Assembly (NCBI GenBank): GCA_964023205.1
Contig: OZ026842.1
Span: forward strand, 7,416,408-7,480,407
Direction of reading: 5' to 3'
Origin: Lutraria lutraria
Taxonomy: Eukaryota > Mollusca > Bivalvia > Venerida > Mactridae
Length of the DNA stretch: 64,000 nt
Part shown: piece after piece, positions 43,439 to 54,112 of the stretch
Numbering within the stretch: position 1 is the stretch's first letter
How the letters are laid out: each line of letters begins with the position of its first letter
Translations under genes and position numbers: made by a program
Notes under the pieces: generated by a model
The model's database searches: none
Told to the model about the DNA's origin: nothing
What the model saw: only the letters and a program-made list of their open reading frames with translations

Positions 43439-44496
43439 CTATACAATTGTGATAGCATTATTCGATGTGACCTGATGATTACCGCGATTTATTTGTTTCG
43501 TTCTGGTAGGATCGACCTTTGGTGACCTATCGCCAGACATAGGCGGCTGTGGTCTAGGTAAAGAGTCATTGGTTCTGGATGACGCCTGACTCCCACCGCT
43601 TTCAGATGGCGGCCCACCTTGTGAATATTGTACGTTTGTATATGAAGTAGCCTGACTATGAGGACCACCGGGTGACTTCGAATGCATAGGTGACGAGGAT
43701 TTTTGAGATAATGCACTATATGAATACCCACCGGGGCCTTGTGGGGACACCACTGGCTTCGATATTGATGAATACATTGGAGCATTATCTGATAAAGGTG
43801 GTTTGTGGTTTAGTGAAGCTGTCTTTACATGCGGAAGAGTATCCTTAGAAGTCATAAGATTCACAGCCTCAGGTGAAGCTCCCATCTGTCTATTCATTGT
43901 ATTATTCAAATGATCATGCCGATCAACATGCGTTAAACTGTTCATCTGCGCAACAGAATGTCCTTCTTGTAGTTTTGAGACCTTCCTTCGTTGATAGCAT
44001 ATTCCTGCGACTAACAACAAGTTAGAGAAAAGTAAAATACAACCTATTACTAAAACGACACTAACAGGAATACCAGAATCACTTTTACTGCCATGGTCTG
44101 TCTTAGATGATACAGGTACACCAGCTTTTGTCGGCTTTCGTAATGGATCTTCTCCACCATCAGCTTTTTTGACACCTTCAGGATTGGGTCTCATAGTTAT
44201 TGAATCCTGCGTCGTTTCTTCAGGTTTTTCTTTTGTACCGATTGAACTGTCACTCATAATTGGTGTAATATGCGGCGGGTGTGACGGGGGTGGCGGTGGG
44301 TAGGGAAAGATCAAGCGATGTTTACTTATAAGTCTCGATGGATCATCAAAGGTGGACATATTCTCTGCATTCTCCAACTCGTGAACGGCGTCACTCGCGT
44401 TTGTTCCATCTTTATCATTTAATTTCGGTATCAAATTTAACCATAAATCTGCTTGCTTTCCTCTGAAATAGTCCTTCACACGTGACCCTTTGCGAC
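43439..44496 (-). CDS. NLGN: Neuroligin, terminal exon (domain end, stalk, membrane segment, cytoplasmic tail)
   Basis: Minus-strand exon of 1,058 bp. The acceptor CACTACAG precedes GTCGCAAAGG at 44,496; the stop TAG is at 43,441-43,439. With the G left by the previous exon it opens with Gly, giving LHIG-RKGSRVKDYFRGKQADLWLNLIP, equivalent to the neuroligin LHIGLKPRVRDHYRA...WLELVPHL end of the esterase-like domain. Then come a stalk with possible N-glycan sites (NAS, NMS), a proline run (about residues 67-75 of the exon), one membrane segment (VSVVLVIGCILLFSNLLLVA, followed by CYQRRK), and a cytoplasmic tail of about 180 residues rich in Ser, Pro and Gly. The last residues AITIV fit a class I PDZ ligand (T-x-V), as in vertebrate neuroligins, which bind PSD-95-type scaffolds. 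The first five residues of the open frame (MFTTG) are intron sequence. Confidence 0.93.
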
Positions 44497-44958
44497 CTGT
44501 AGTGAACAAACACTACATCAATCATTACTGGATACAAAAGCAAGATACGGCTACAGTGGGATTTGTTTTAAAATATTGTTTCATATTTGATTAAGGAAGA
44601 AATAATGTGTAAATCAAAGATATAATCAGATTGATAAATGATGTATTGTTTCTTTTTATTGTAAAAAACATTGAATTTGAAGTGTATTTTAACTAAATTT
44701 GGTGCCCAATATCACAACGCGGACTGAAGTTTGTTTTAGCGGAGAATCCTGGTTCCAAGGAAATTGCATTAAGTCTGCTCTATGATTACACATACTAGCA
44801 TTAATCATGGCATATACAAACAACCTTCCACTCCATGATTGATGATGCTAAAATTTGCCATATTTGTATTGTTCGTGAACTCGTTGCAATGATTTATTTA
44901 TTCATCTGTTGTTTAACGGCCCATTCGACAGCAATGTCCATTTCAGAGCCGCCCCTTT

Positions 44959-44999
<41 letters not shown>

Positions 45000-45158
45000 A
45001 AGAGGGGGAGTGAGAGAGAAAGAGAGAGAGAGAGAAAGAGAGAGAAAGAGAGAGAGATAGAAAGAGAGAGAGAGAGAGAGAAAGAGATAGAGAGAGAGAG
45101 AGAAAGAGAGAGAGCGATAGAGAGAGAGAGAGAGATAGAGAGCGAGCGAGCGAGCGAA

Positions 45159-45216
<58 letters not shown>

Positions 45217-45217
45217 A
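44959..45217. repeat. (GA)n / (CT)n microsatellite
   Basis: About 250 bp of AGAGAG with interspersed AAAGAG, GATAGAG and GCGAGCGAG variants, ending in a G run (45,209-45,217). On the neuroligin sense strand it is a polypyrimidine tract (CT)n. Frames reading SLSLSL or LSLSLF are by-products. Confidence 0.95.
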
Positions 45218-45908
45218 AGAAACAACAGGAGAACAGGGCATTTATACCCCTACTCTTTTCGAAAAAAAATCTGGTACTTTATCGTGCCATTCCTTGTGAT
45301 TTTTTTAACACTGTACTTGGATAGGTAGCTGGGATGGGAATCGGTTCAAGAAACACTGAGCATTCATAAGAATGTTGAATAACTGAATACCAGAAATGAG
45401 TTGTTACGCATGCTAAGTGAAAAACATTATGATTATTATAAAAGCAGTTCATTAAGGCCAATCTTTTGAAGTAGGTTTGCATTCATTAAAACGCCCTCTC
45501 CCCAATTTCATTTTACATTTTGACGAACAAAGTCCTTTATGCCAGTTTAAATCTTGGCAGAAAATGTCTCCCTACCGAATGTTAAAATTTTTTGATCACG
45601 TGACTGCAAACAAACATGATTTAAGGACAACTTAACTATAAATTACATGTTTACAAGTAGTTCCTGCTACTAAACTTAAGTCAATCGACATATTGATGAC
45701 GGAAGGTAAACTTTACTCATATGACAAGAAAGTGTGCGATTGGTTAGAGTGAAGTGCTGCAAAAAAGCCAGCGGTCCATTTAAAATTGGGTAAATGGGTC
45801 CAATGTGTAAAATGTTATTTACGATACCAATTAGGCTCTCGTAATTAAATCATTCACGCATCATCAAGGTTAATAAGATAAGACACTATAAGTATTTAGT
45901 ATGAAACT

Positions 45909-45923
45909 CCCCCCCCCCCCCCC
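45909..45923. repeat. Poly-C homopolymer
   Basis: Fifteen consecutive C bases (ACTCCCCCC...CCCTTCC) within the neuroligin intron; on the gene strand a G run. Length is likely to vary between individuals or sequencing methods. Confidence 0.9.
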
Positions 45924-46877
45924 TTCCTAACCAAGTACACACTTTCCAATTCGTTTGAGTATAAGATGTCCTCTAATCGAGTGTACGTCAAACACACTTA
46001 GATATTCATCCTACCTTAGAGTTAGATTGTGTTAATTTAATAGAACACCTCGTATTGAAGGCTGCGGATGAATTTCATGAATAATTTATGAATCATGTTT
46101 ATAGTAGAAACACATATACAGACGACAAGACCTTGTGGGTCAAATTCCGATGATCACATCTAAAATAATCCAGTGTTACATGAGTCACATTAATCTGCAA
46201 GCAGTGATTTACAACTTTTGAATGCCTTTTTTATTGTGAATGATAACCTTAAGATGCACTTAAGTATTTGTTTAAGTTTGGTTATAAATAAGTGATGTAA
46301 ATTGGACAAGTTGATGTTTTTCTAAAGATCAGCGATCGCTTTAACTTCATTAGTATCTCTTAGTGGATTGAACCGAAATACATATTCGATCAGAGCCATT
46401 AAAGGCCCATTAGCTTTTTGAATTTAGCAATACAGAACAATAGATAAAATGAAAGTAAAATATAAGAAATATATGTTATTTGCACTAAAACAATGTTTCA
46501 ATAATGGCTTTCTTTAGCCACATCTCGTAAAAATGTTGACAATGCTTTTTCTTATTTTTTGCAATATCATTGAAAAAAAAATACTGTACTACATTTCTAT
46601 ATGTACTTCGTGATTAAAAAAAGGAAATTTCGGAATGTTTTTGCTGCAAGTAAAAGACAATTTCACTCATAAGACACATTTCTAAGTAAAATAAGACCTA
46701 CTTTAATTTTAACATCCAAAAAGCTAATGGGACTGTCACCAGTTTTCTGCACATATACTTATGTAGAGCAACACCCTGTCTTTGTTCAATTGCAGGGAAC
46801 ATTGCATATTTTGTGGGAAGCTTAATATACTTATATAAATCAAGGTTATGGCCTAACCATTAAATGAAGATACGTAC

Positions 46878-46990
46878 CTATGTGTAGATAGCTTTGTGTA
46901 GAAGTGTTATATTTAGGCCATCTTACACCCGAGTACACTGAACTACTTCGATCTTTTTCGGCCGTTCCCCATTCGGGGAGGTTTGGATCA
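46878..46990 (-). CDS. NLGN: Neuroligin, penultimate exon (113 bp)
   Basis: Acceptor CTATTTCAG precedes TGATCCAAACC at 46,990; the donor is CATAG|GTACGT after 46,878. The first T completes the GG left by the previous exon to give Gly: AKTG-DPNLPEWG, the hallmark neuroligin and cholinesterase NFAKTGDPN followed by an acidic loop. It ends SYLHIG, the conserved YLHIG strand, with the Gly codon split after its first base. 1 + 37 codons + 1 = 113 bp, so phases fit on both sides. One possible N-glycan site (NTS in KYNTSTQ). It forms part of the C-terminal half of the alpha/beta-hydrolase fold. Confidence 0.93.
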
Positions 46991-47143
46991 CTGAAATAGA
47001 AGTTAATATGGTATGAATAATTCATACTATTACCATGTCTACATGTAAACAATTCTAAAGGTTATTATTGCACAAAATTGTATTACTGATGATATAAGAT
47101 ATGGTTTATATCAAGTCTATTGAATATAGATATCAGGAGTGAC

Positions 47144-47262
47144 AGTCAAACCTGTAAACAAAGTCCACCCTTGGGAAAGAAAAAAGTGATCTCTATTGAT
47201 AAGTGGCCATTATTCACAGGTTGACCTTTGGTCAGAGTTGGCCGCTAACACAGCTGTATTTG
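47144..47262. repeat. Short palindromic repeat with AGTCAAACCTG ends, copy 4
   Basis: AGTCAAACCTGTAAACAAAG at the left, an eroded CACAGCTGTATTTGA at the right. Internal GTGGCCATTATTCACAGG and GGCCGCTAA match copy 1. Immediately downstream, 47,270 has a TACAGTAAAAACGGTTATAGC end like the element at 41,661, so the two repeat types are again side by side. Confidence 0.55.
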
Positions 47263-47848
47263 AAGACAATACAGTAAAAACGGTTATAGCATATTCCTGA
47301 GAATAATTACTTCCTTGTGATTAAGGAAATCTTATAAATTATTCATTTAGATAAAGGAATGTTAGATAAGCGAAAAATAATTCTTCATTTTGTCCCAATT
47401 TCGCAATATAAGTTTTCATCAATGAGTTGTACTGTATGCTCGAGCATTTTTAAAGTATTTCCAAGAACTAATAGAAAGTAAAAAGGACAGCTTTTTCGAC
47501 TAGAAAATGTGATTTTAAAACGTGCTTTTCTCCACGACAACATCATCAAAGCGAACATGTTAACCAAAATTGATAGTTTCGTTAATCACATAACAATCAT
47601 ACCATCAGCCCGCTAAACAAAACAATACACATTCGTCTCCCCCATCAGCTAGCTATGGATAAATCTGTTCATCGGTACAGATATCCGCATCAGTATGTTT
47701 GAATAAACTTAGAATCTACTTGAACAAACGATTAGTGCTTGTGAACTAAAGTCTCACGGGACCGGCATTGACAGAGAAGTTGACAAATTGTGTTTACTCG
47801 AAAAATTGAAACATCTTTCCAATTTGATTAGAGTTTCTAGGTAATCTA

Positions 47849-48001
47849 ATGACATTTATACAAGATTATGAATTACGCAGATTAGCTGAGCAGGTGCTAC
47901 AAGAACACAAGAACGTCGAAACGCAGAACAAGCCAATTGTAAGTATCACACATTTTCCCAAGAAACGAAGACAGAAACGCGTCGTTAATAAACAGAAATG
48001 A
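47849..48001 (+). other. Unrecognised 50-codon open frame, exon-like
   Basis: ATG 47,849 to TGA 47,999-48,001. The text is charged and helix-like (LRRLAEQVLQEHKNVETQNK) and ends lysine/arginine-rich (KKRRQKRVV). A strong acceptor-like TTTCTAG at 47,834-47,840 and a donor-like ATT|GTAAGTATC at 47,939 bracket the best part, so it may be an exon of 98 bp (47,841-47,938). It lies antisense inside the neuroligin intron. No family recognised. Confidence 0.25.
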
Positions 48002-48138
48002 ATGACACGAGTCAACATTGAGGCTGAAAATGATTGAACTCATTTTGTAATCAATCAATTGTCAAAATATCTTCCTAAACTTATTAACATCATCCACAAA
48101 GAAACAGTAACTGTAATACACAGTAAGTTGACATACTA

Positions 48139-48354
48139 ATGTTCAGGACCAGAGAAAACTATCTAGAAAAGAACGTTTCTCGAATTCGGGAATCGAGGTA
48201 TCATGAAATTAAAGCCAAGAACGTAATTCAATATAATCTTAAAGTACAGGCCGCAGACTTAGATGAAGTGCTTACTAAGAAGACAGAAATACGTCTATCT
48301 AATGTTCCTAATGCCAATGTTGAACAAACAAACAAAGCAAAACTATTCCCATAA
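48139..48354 (+). other. Unrecognised 71-codon open frame, exon-like
   Basis: ATG 48,139 to TAA 48,352-48,354, preceded by an acceptor-like ATGTTCAG at 48,139-48,146. The text is rich in Glu, Lys and Arg (TRENYLEKNVSRIRESRYHE, later VQAADLDEVLTKKTE), as in coiled coils. With the segment at 47,849 it might be a small nested or decayed plus-strand gene, but a direct splice from the donor at 47,939 would put it out of frame, so the link is unproven. Confidence 0.25.
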
Positions 48355-48859
48355 GGTTTAATCATATTGAAAACAATTGTTTCTTAATTCCTTGTCTATG
48401 GAAGATATTTCGATTCTCTGATAATATGCTTTACACACGAAATAACAATCTGCGTATTATTATAAGGTCTAATTAAGATTTGTTGCGAACTTTACCAACT
48501 ACATTACACCATTTCCCCCAGTATACAATACCACACAATGCGTCCTAAAGACATGAGAGGATGTTCTATGACGAATAATTATTTCTCCACTATTGCTACT
48601 GGGTGATTGCATCAAAACATATATTTATTCTAAGCTTTCTAAATGAATTTCGGATATTACAAAATGAAGATTTGAAAATAATAAAGAAATAATAGCATAG
48701 TACGATTGCATACTGAAATTGATGGACATGGCTGACATTCTGCGAGATTTATTAAATATTTCAGACGCACACTCCCAGATATTATTTCCGTCGTTAGTAA
48801 AACATCACGTAATGAATTTTGAAATTTCGTGTAGGGGACTTCATGTATCCAATACTTAC

Positions 48860-49658
48860 CCAGTCTTTGCAAAGTTTGTCCACATCCTCATCATGAATTT
48901 ACTCAGTTCCATCTCCTGTGTATTGTATGACGTCGGAAATGGTGACAACCCACCTACCAGAGGAGCACCGAATATGTACGGTAGTTCGTCTCCATGGACA
49001 CCACCGGTCCACTGAGCGAAATCTTCCGATTGTGTAGAGTATGCAAATGAATACATATAAGTGTCTGCTACTTTTGCGTGCTCCTGTGCCATTTTTATTA
49101 ACGGAGCCTTGTATTGGCCATCACTCAACAAGTCCATGATGTCATCCCGCCGTGACATGTTATCAACTGGTCGGTCATACTGCGTGTACTCATGTTTCAA
49201 AATGTCGAAAATCTTCTGTCGGTGGTATTTATATACATTTTGTACGTATGTGCGAATTATTTGTTGTTTTCGACTCTCGCTTATACCATTCACAATTTCG
49301 TCTTGTTTCAGATACGAATAAGCCTCTTTTCTTGTTAGACCGAATATGATCTTTTTATTATGAAATGCCGTGTTTCCCGACGCTATTAAATCTTCCAGAG
49401 ATTTACCTGCGGGAAATGTTCCAAGCCCAAGACTTGGAGCAAAACATGTGTAGTATTTCGGGGCTATCGGTACGTTTCTAACGAGCTCATCAACTGAGCG
49501 ACCCCTCAAGCATTCCACCAGACTGTTTGTGTTGTTGATTGCATGCGAACAATTAACTTTGTGAGCTAAAAGATGCGTGCATCTCACTGGATCGATCGAC
49601 TGTGCCCACGTGCTGAAGGCTGATCCACTTTGAAGAATCACATTATTGACTAGGTCTT
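48860..49658 (-). CDS. NLGN: Neuroligin, core esterase-like exon (799 bp)
   Basis: Acceptor CTTTTTTCAG precedes AAGACCTAG at 49,658; donor ACTGG|GTAAGT after 48,860. 2 + 265 codons + 2 = 799 bp, in phase with both neighbours. It starts DLVNNVILQSGSAFSTWA, matching the neuroligin GLFQKAIIQSGTALSSWA. The Cys pair of KVNC...VECLR matches the neuroligin KVGC...VDCLR disulphide. LTRKEAYSYL holds the position of the cholinesterase acidic residue, and VHGDELPYIFGAPL holds the His of the old triad and the conserved HGDELPYVFG motif. It ends TNFAKTG. Possible N-glycan sites are NCS, NNT and NMS. Extracellular, part of the neurexin-binding and dimerising domain. Opposite-strand frames over the same bases are shadows. 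Confidence 0.95.
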
Positions 49659-49699
49659 CTGAAAAAAGAATAAAAAACTTCGTTTGACATGGTAAAATA

Positions 49700-50150
49700 T
49701 TAAAGTGCATACAAACAATGCTACATAAATTGTAAAGTGTAACATCTCATTCTTTTCATAGCCTTATAGTATTTTCTCCAAAAAAATGTCTCTGTAATTT
49801 AACAAATTTGATTGTTACAAGAATTTAGAGTAATTTTCTACTGTTTAACGATTCTTGAAAGCACAGTTTGCTAAATTCAAACATGCCCCGATCGCTTTTA
49901 CAAATGATATAAATCGCGTTGTGTTTTACCTTGGAAAAGAAGAACACTTTGCCTAATTAAACATTGAAAATGTTTGATTTTGTCGATTTTTATTTTCCAA
50001 GATATCTCCCTCAATTCTTATTTATGATTGCTTATCAAAATGTGCTGTTCCTTTCCAATATTCATTATTCAAATGTATGTACTTGGATATGATTCTTATC
50101 ACGTGCAATCAATTATTCTGCCAATAACATGTCTGTCAGATATAGCTTTA
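49700..50150 (+). mobile_element. Three-copy terminal-inverted-repeat family, copy 1
   Basis: Shares long similarity with 57,519-58,059 in the same orientation and with about 52,790-53,173 inverted. Shared words are AACAATGCTACA, CATAGCCTTATAG, TGTCTCTGTAATTTAAC, AAATTCAAACATGC, TTTTACCTTGGAAAAG, CTAATTAAACATTGAA and TTCCAATATTCATT. The right end is CTGTCAGATATAGCTTT, the inverse of the left ends of the other copies; the left end here is eroded. It starts about 40 bp upstream of the neuroligin acceptor at 49,659. No coding capacity. Confidence 0.7.
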
Positions 50151-50304
50151 TACACTTTAAAAATTCAGATATTTCATGCTTTATAATATAAAGTGAATTT
50201 AAGGTATTGAACGCCAAATATTGTACTTTTCTGACATATCTGTTTAATATAACACAAAAAATGTTAACATTACAAACATAGTATAGCTCAAACTTTTTAT
50301 AGCT

Positions 50305-50918
50305 ACATTAGATACTTCAATTAAAGACGTTTTCGGCAGTTCGCTACATTTTTCACATAGACATATTGGAAAAATTAAAACTGATCAATGAATTTTTTTA
50401 AAACTTTGCATGGTCGTAGCATATGATAACAGAAACATTTAAGCGAAAAAAAATGGGGATCACTGATCTCGTTTTTGAGTTATCTGCCATTGAATATGAA
50501 TTTTTTGCTTATTTTAGGTCATTTCATTGATCAGTTTTAATTTTTCCTATATGTCTATGTACCGAAAACGTCTTTAAGTTTTGCGACTCATTTAAAATAA
50601 AATGCAAGAGTTGTCGCCCTTGTTGAAAAACATAATTCTGTAGATATTGCTCGGTGATCTATATTTTTCTTTGTTATTGCATATTTTAACCAAGAGTTTT
50701 AATTGGAAATTTTTCTTTAATATTTGAAAAAGGCCTACTCCCGTTGACTTCAATGCAAATCTAAAGGGAAGATAACTCAAAGAAATATCATTTTTAAAAA
50801 AAAAATATCATGGCACATCATCTTCTATTAATGAAACCTATAAGAATTATGACGAGTTTTCTAATTCTGTCCATCCCTTTTTGAGACAAAAACATTTTGA
50901 CATTAAGTATCTAATACT
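50305..50918. repeat. Nested inverted repeats (foldback-like)
   Basis: A near-perfect 37-bp arm at 50,356-50,392 (ACATAGACATATTGG, then AAAACTGATCAATGAA) has its inverse at 50,523-50,559. Outer AAAGACGTTTTCGG (50,323) pairs with CCGAAAACGTCTTT (50,562). A second, shifted pair is TGAGTTATCTGCC (50,477) and GGGAAGATAACTCA (50,766). ACATTAGATACTT (50,305) pairs with AAGTATCTAAT (50,907). It looks like a composite palindromic non-autonomous element; ends and target duplication were not resolved. Confidence 0.6.
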
Positions 50919-51371
50919 TCAAATAACATACCGCATACTCAATCGAACATGATTAGAAAATGAAATACACGATACTGATCCATCATTAGGTCAATATTTA
51001 GTGACATTAGGTTTAAAGAATGATCAATCACTGACGGGTCAACGTCATAGTTCAATTCGGCCGTTTATCAAGTACTAGTATTAGATTGAAAGACATATTT
51101 TCGGCGGTATTACCAACTAATCTACATTAAGGACGTGAGCTAGATCTATTAACTATATCAATATTGATGCTTAAACGTGTATGTATTATTTCTAATACAT
51201 CGGGCAAGTTTGAAAGAATAAGTATTTTGTATAAAGGTCAATGATCCAATTTGGTAATTTTATGTTATTTAGTATTCATGATTGGTGTTCCTTTTTTTCG
51301 CCTTGAATGCTTTTGCTAATGTCAGTTTGCTGGGGTCAAATAACATTGTTTGCAAGATTGCGGCCTACTAT

Positions 51372-51590
51372 GCCGCGACTGTGGTTCAGTGCCGGACTTG
51401 TAACCCAACGATTCAGGTTCGAACCCAGGTTGTGGCAGGTCATACCCTTCTATGAAAGCTAGAAATAAACATCATTTTCCACCATATATGGTGAGGTTGT
51501 CGGCTCCTTGGGGAAGTGGTTAGAGTACAGTGACTGTCCAGGAAAACTTGTTAGGTGAACCGGTTCCGTATAAAACAGAAATATCGTCAA
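51372..51590 (+). mobile_element. tRNA-derived SINE, copy 1
   Basis: The head (51,372-51,436) folds as a tRNA-like unit: GCCGCGA pairs with TTGTGGC over seven bases (two G-U). An anticodon-like loop is CTTGTAA, and the B box is GGTTCGAACCC. The A-box region TGGTTCAGTGCCGG is shortened, so it is not a working tRNA gene. The body contains GTTGTCGGCTCCTTGGGGAAG, shared with the opposite-strand copy near 55,950 (GTTGCCGGCTCCTTG). Promoter boxes of this kind recruit RNA polymerase III; activity here is unknown. Confidence 0.65.
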
Positions 51591-52337
51591 ATGACATTGA
51601 ATCCAATGAAACGTCGTTCTATATATACGTTTGTCAGTGCATAGCGCTACCGTAGTGTACACATTGATGAAACGTTGGTCTACCACGAAGGTTGACATTA
51701 TCGCTTGATGCTTTCTTGATTAATGCTGTTGTTCTTAGATGCACGTCTCATTGTGAATCTCTTTTGTTAAGAAATAAGTTCATAAAACGAAACAAAAAAA
51801 TATCTGAAGAAGGCAATTACCGTTCACTCATCAGTGAAAATACAATACTTTTTGACATTATTACAATAGTGATCTAAAATGATCAACGCGTAGATAAGAG
51901 ACCCACGTGTAATATAATCCTGATGCTATCATGTTTACAGATACCGTTATTATGTTGCAAGGTGTCGAAGTGATATTCGCATTTGTGGCGCCAAAGGTTC
52001 TGTACTTGGATTGCGATGATGTAAATTCAACAACACACTCCGTTGCCAATTGTCTTAAAATGTCGTAAAAGAAACATAATGCAACTGATCCCTCTGTCAC
52101 AGTCACACTCCCGAAATAATATAATTAGAATTATTTCCTTTGAACAAAAGTACTGAATTAGATTATTGTAAATTGAACAGCTACGGGGAATTTCGTACAC
52201 TCAAAAACAATTTGAAGGATGTTTTAGCAATAAGCAAATCTTCGGTTTGTATCAAAATTTTAGAAGAAAGTAGTGAGTACTATTGTATCTGTTTTGTCTT
52301 TTTTCAACTTTTCTAGGATTAAACTGGCCGTTCAGTC

Positions 52338-52762
52338 CACAGGCTACCGGCATGTGATAACAGCAAAATAAAGTTTCCAAAAAAAATTCTTTCGATTTAC
52401 ACCGGAGTGGGTATGAAATTTCGAAGGAATAAAGAAATTTACTCTGTAGCTAATGAAAAGAAACTTAGGTCACATCGATGCCTAGTGGTACTTTTTGTAA
52501 GTTGGAGGGCTTATTGCTCCAGTTCAGAGCAATGTATGATTATAAGAGTGGATGGTGGTTAAAGAGCAATTATTTCTGCGTCGAATAAGACCAGGCTTTT
52601 AAGAATCGGTTCAGAATTGTTAGAACAGGACGTTGATGAACATGACCGGTGTGATTTCTGAGCCCAGGAGTTCTATACCTTTACTCTATAATATATATAA
52701 GGTGAAACAATTTTTTTTTTTGGAAACATTATTTTGCTGTTATCACATGCCGGTAGCCTGTG
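52338..52762. mobile_element. hAT-like MITE, 425 bp, with 8-bp target duplication
   Basis: The inverted ends begin CACAGGCTACCGGCATGTGA and extend about 53 bp with few mismatches (52,338-52,390 against 52,710-52,762). Both sides are flanked by the perfect 8-bp direct repeat GTTCAGTC (52,330-52,337 and 52,763-52,770). An 8-bp duplication and ends of the CA...TG type fit hAT-superfamily non-autonomous elements. The interior has no coding capacity. Confidence 0.85.
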
Positions 52763-52789
52763 GTTCAGTCTAGAATTAAAACCCAACTT

Positions 52790-53173
52790 ACAATGTCTAA
52801 ATTCAAATAAATGAATGGTCGAAGCGAACTGTAAACTTTGGTGTGCAACTATAAATAGAAATTAAGGGGGATAACCTGGAAATTTAAAATATAAAAAATC
52901 CAACAGTTCAATGTTTAATCAGGCATAGCTTCCCTCTTGTCGAGGTAAAATGCATTATTGTTTATACTTTTGTGAAAGCGGACGAGGCATGTTTGAATTC
53001 AGCAAATGCTGATTGAATCGTCAAACAGTGGCATGAACTTTTAAAACTCACGTTTGCTACATTACAGAGACATTTTATGTTAAAATTCTATTGGGAAAAC
53101 TCTATAAGGTTATGGAAATAATGCGATTACACTTTTTGACATTGTGTAGCATTTCCTGTCAGACATAGCTTTT
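52790..53173 (-). mobile_element. Three-copy terminal-inverted-repeat family, copy 3 (inverted)
   Basis: Read on the minus strand from 53,173 it starts AAAAGCTATGTCTGACAGG, then AATGCTACACAATG, CATAACCTTATAGAG, TGTCTCTGTAATG, GAATTCAAACATGCC and CTGATTAAACATTGAA, following the order of copies 1 and 2. Its far end is poorly conserved and lies next to the hAT-like MITE. The well preserved AAAGCTATGTCTGACAG end identifies the family's inverted terminus. Confidence 0.7.
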
Positions 53174-53845
53174 ATTATGAAATTTAAGTCATGTTTGAAG
53201 TCAATCTTATTGATAGTTTTGTTGTTATCATACTTCGATGTGTAGTCGCTAAGGTGAACCTTAGAGTCACTGGAGGTTTGTCATTTGATGACGTTGTCTG
53301 TGCTGATATATGGATATCCTACAAGTGAAACATCCTTGGAAAACTTAAAAACTAGTTCTGTACAACTTGAGCAAACATAAAGCTCTACAACATTCCATGG
53401 TTGCAAAGACGATTTGTATTCAAACATTCACACAGATAATGCAGTTTAAAAGGTTTCTTTATGTGCTCCAATTCCAGTATTATTATTTTATTTTACTAAA
53501 TATCTTTAAATTCTCACTACAACACAAAACGCTTTAATATTGCAAACGATTGAAAACACTTTATGTAATGAAATAACGCCAGAGATAAATTGCATAAAAT
53601 CAGTTCTTGCCTTCAGTGACATGAATACAAACCTCTCCCAGGATTATCCGAAGAAACTGAACAAACCGACGCCTTAAATTCGCTGTATTTATGTATTTAG
53701 ACTTAATTCTAGCGAATATCATGAACTATACAAAGACCCCAATCTGTTAAAAGCTTCGTTTGGAAAACAATACAACGTTGTTTTATTTGTGCAATATTAT
53801 TGTATTGCTGTAAATTGTCCCTGACCACACTCGAAATAAACTTAA

Positions 53846-54112
53846 CAAGAGCTGTCACAGAGGTGACTAATACCGCCGCCGCCGCTTTGACACTAATACT
53901 GCAATGGTACACTATACGGCAAAGTTCAGGGAGACATAACTCTTCAATGAGTGAATCGCTGGGCATGAAATTTGTGTCTTGCACATCTACACTTCATGGT
54001 GATAACATATTTCAAGTTTCCTTGCAATAGCTTAAAAATGTGGAAGACCGACCGACAGAGTGACTGTGGACAATATACCCCTCTCAAGCTTCGTTTGCGG
54101 GGATATAATAAT
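53846..54112 (+). repeat. Dispersed repeat with ACAAGAGCTGTCACAGAG start
   Basis: Starts AACAAGAGCTGTCACAGAGG, contains a GCCGCCGCCGC stretch and AGGGAGACATAACTC, and ends GACCGACCGACAGAGTGACTG followed by GCGGGGATATAATAA. I recall this start and the GACCGACCGACAG end as recurring words of an abundant repeat in bivalve genomes. That is memory of a family, not a search. The two opposite short open frames here are not genes. Confidence 0.5.

Larger units (their letters stand above)
44497..46877 (-). other. Neuroligin intron between the last two exons
   Basis: 2,381-bp intron with minus-strand donor G|GTACGT at 46,877 and acceptor TACAG at 44,497. Contents are a long GA/CT microsatellite, a poly-C run and otherwise featureless AT-rich DNA. 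No other exon-like segment was found. Confidence 0.85.
46991..48859 (-). other. Neuroligin intron with plus-strand exon-like segments
   Basis: 1,869-bp intron (minus-strand donor G|GTAAGT at 48,859, acceptor TTCAG at 46,991). It contains the AGTCAAACCTG repeat at 47,144 and two unrecognised plus-strand open segments at 47,849 and 48,139. The rest is AT-rich without visible features. Confidence 0.85.

Noticed and set aside
43489..43785. 98-codon minus-strand frame inside the terminal neuroligin exon
   Set aside because: Out-of-frame shadow of the real coding frame, which is supported by splice phase and homology.
44894..45241. SLSLSL-type frames of 107-115 codons
   Set aside because: Translation of the (CT)n microsatellite.
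48719..49349. Plus-strand frames of 65-98 codons opposite the 799-bp exon
   Set aside because: Antisense shadows of a strongly supported neuroligin exon.
51372..51436. Functional tRNA gene
   Set aside because: The acceptor stem pairs and the B box is good, but the D-arm is shortened and the T-stem has a mismatch; the downstream body matches another copy, so it is a SINE head.
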